Positions 63,659 to 64,000 of a stretch of 64,000 bases of DNA are shown here, one piece after another. A program made the translations under genes and the position numbers. The notes under the pieces are model-generated. The model was given only the letters and a program-made list of their open reading frames with translations, ran no database searches and was not told where the DNA came from. Each line of letters opens with the position of its first letter. Within the stretch, counting starts at the first letter, position 1. Origin of the DNA: Cupriavidus sp. YR651 (GTDB lineage: Bacteria; Pseudomonadota; Gammaproteobacteria; Burkholderiales; Burkholderiaceae); contig NZ_FMYZ01000018.1 in the NCBI RefSeq assembly GCF_900101625.1, positions 1-64,000 of the forward strand, written 5' to 3'.

Positions 63659-64000
63659 TCAGTCGTCACCCAGTTCGGCCTCGATTTGAGCAATGGTCGG
63701 TAGCGACGGCGTGAGGGTCGGCGGGACGTCCCGCATGAGTTGGTACTCGGCGACGCCCATCGGCTTGGCCATGCCACGCAGCGCGTATTCCGCCACCAGC
63801 CTGTTGTTCTCCTTGCACAGCAGCAAGCCGATCGACGGCGCGTCGCCCTCCCCTTTCACTTGGGCATCAATGGCCGAGAGGTAAAAGTTGAGCTGGCCCG
63901 CATACTCGGGGCGAAACGGTGTGGTCTTTAATTCGACCACGACGTAGCAGCGCAGCTTCAGATGGTAGAACAGGAGGTCAATGAAGAACTCCTCGCCTCC
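63659..64000 (-). CDS. DUF1016 (YhcG-like) PDDEXK nuclease, C-terminal part
   Basis: The frame is open to the window end: 113 codons read GGEEFFIDLLFYHLKLRCYV directly before VELKTTPFRPEYAGQLNFYL and SIGLLLCKENNRLVAEYALR. This is the conserved C-terminal PD-(D/E)XK-like region of DUF1016/YhcG proteins, with the D-x10-15-E-x-K metal/catalytic pattern (the Asp in FFIDLL and the E-L-K). The protein's N-terminal half lies outside. Such genes often travel with restriction or mobile loci. It ends with PPTLTPSLPTIAQIEAELGD. Confidence 0.88.
   Translation of the reverse strand, partial: GGEEFFIDLLFYHLKLRCYVVVELKTTPFRPEYAGQLNFYLSAIDAQVKGEGDAPSIGLLLCKENNRLVAEYALRGMAKPMGVAEYQLMRDVPPTLTPSLPTIAQIEAELGDD

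Noticed and set aside
1-64000. CRISPR arrays, rRNA and tRNA genes
   Set aside because: No regularly spaced direct repeats and no tRNA or rRNA-like stretches were seen on reading both strands by eye; a dedicated search was not possible.

Overview
The window looks like an accessory or stress-metabolism region of a high-GC betaproteobacterium, most likely Burkholderiales of the Cupriavidus/Ralstonia/Burkholderia type. This is inferred from codon use, from the HME-RND/CzcI-like metal efflux operon, and from a dense set of universal stress proteins. No rRNA, tRNA or CRISPR was seen. Many genes are decayed, which fits an accessory replicon or island.

Layout. 1-7.5 kb: the end of an unknown gene, then a divergent redox/flavinylation module: ApbE, a PepSY-flavodoxin-reductase membrane protein, DUF2271 and PepSY on the minus strand, facing an OmpR-type two-component system on the plus strand. 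7.6-13 kb: a broken and partly inverted cation diffusion facilitator, an ABC exporter operon (ATPase, FtsX-type permease, membrane fusion protein) and a broken universal stress protein gene. 13-20 kb: mixed cargo (quinone reductase-like flavoprotein, solute-binding-protein remnant, group II intron remnant beside an AT-rich secreted-protein gene, lactonase-like lipoprotein, a secreted small-domain protein, DoxX). 20-27 kb: polysaccharide deacetylase, a serine hydrolase-DUF1343 (NamZ-like) fusion, BON and Usp proteins, and an ISL3-family insertion with intact target duplication. 27-35 kb: PEP synthase, a PAS histidine kinase, a DUF4015 glycoside-hydrolase-like protein and an MbfA-like ferritin/VIT iron exporter. 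35-41 kb: a CzcCBA-like efflux operon with a His-rich leader gene. 41-63 kb: Usp genes, DUF1488, MgtA-type Mg2+ P-type ATPase, an AMP/thymidine phosphorylase, an FNR-type oxygen sensor, a three-BON protein, an ADP-forming acyl-CoA synthetase fused to a GNAT acetyltransferase, a NarL-type two-component system, a Met-rich secreted protein, a beta-CASP metallo-beta-lactamase and a zinc alcohol dehydrogenase. The window ends inside a DUF1016 nuclease-like gene.

How it works together. The best-supported theme is a low-oxygen survival regulon. An FNR protein with all four cluster cysteines is encoded at 49964-50752. Five sites matching TTGAT-N4-(A/G)TCAA lie between or upstream of usp, mgtA, ppsA, beta-CASP hydrolase and polysaccharide deacetylase genes, and three of the five are perfect. 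The gene set (Usp proteins, BON proteins, PEP synthase, phosphorylase, acetate/acyl-CoA ligase, alcohol dehydrogenase, NarL/PAS kinases) resembles what is known of the low-oxygen-activated (lxa) locus of Burkholderia cenocepacia. Within it is a small secreted protein family that I could not name, with two intact and two decayed copies.
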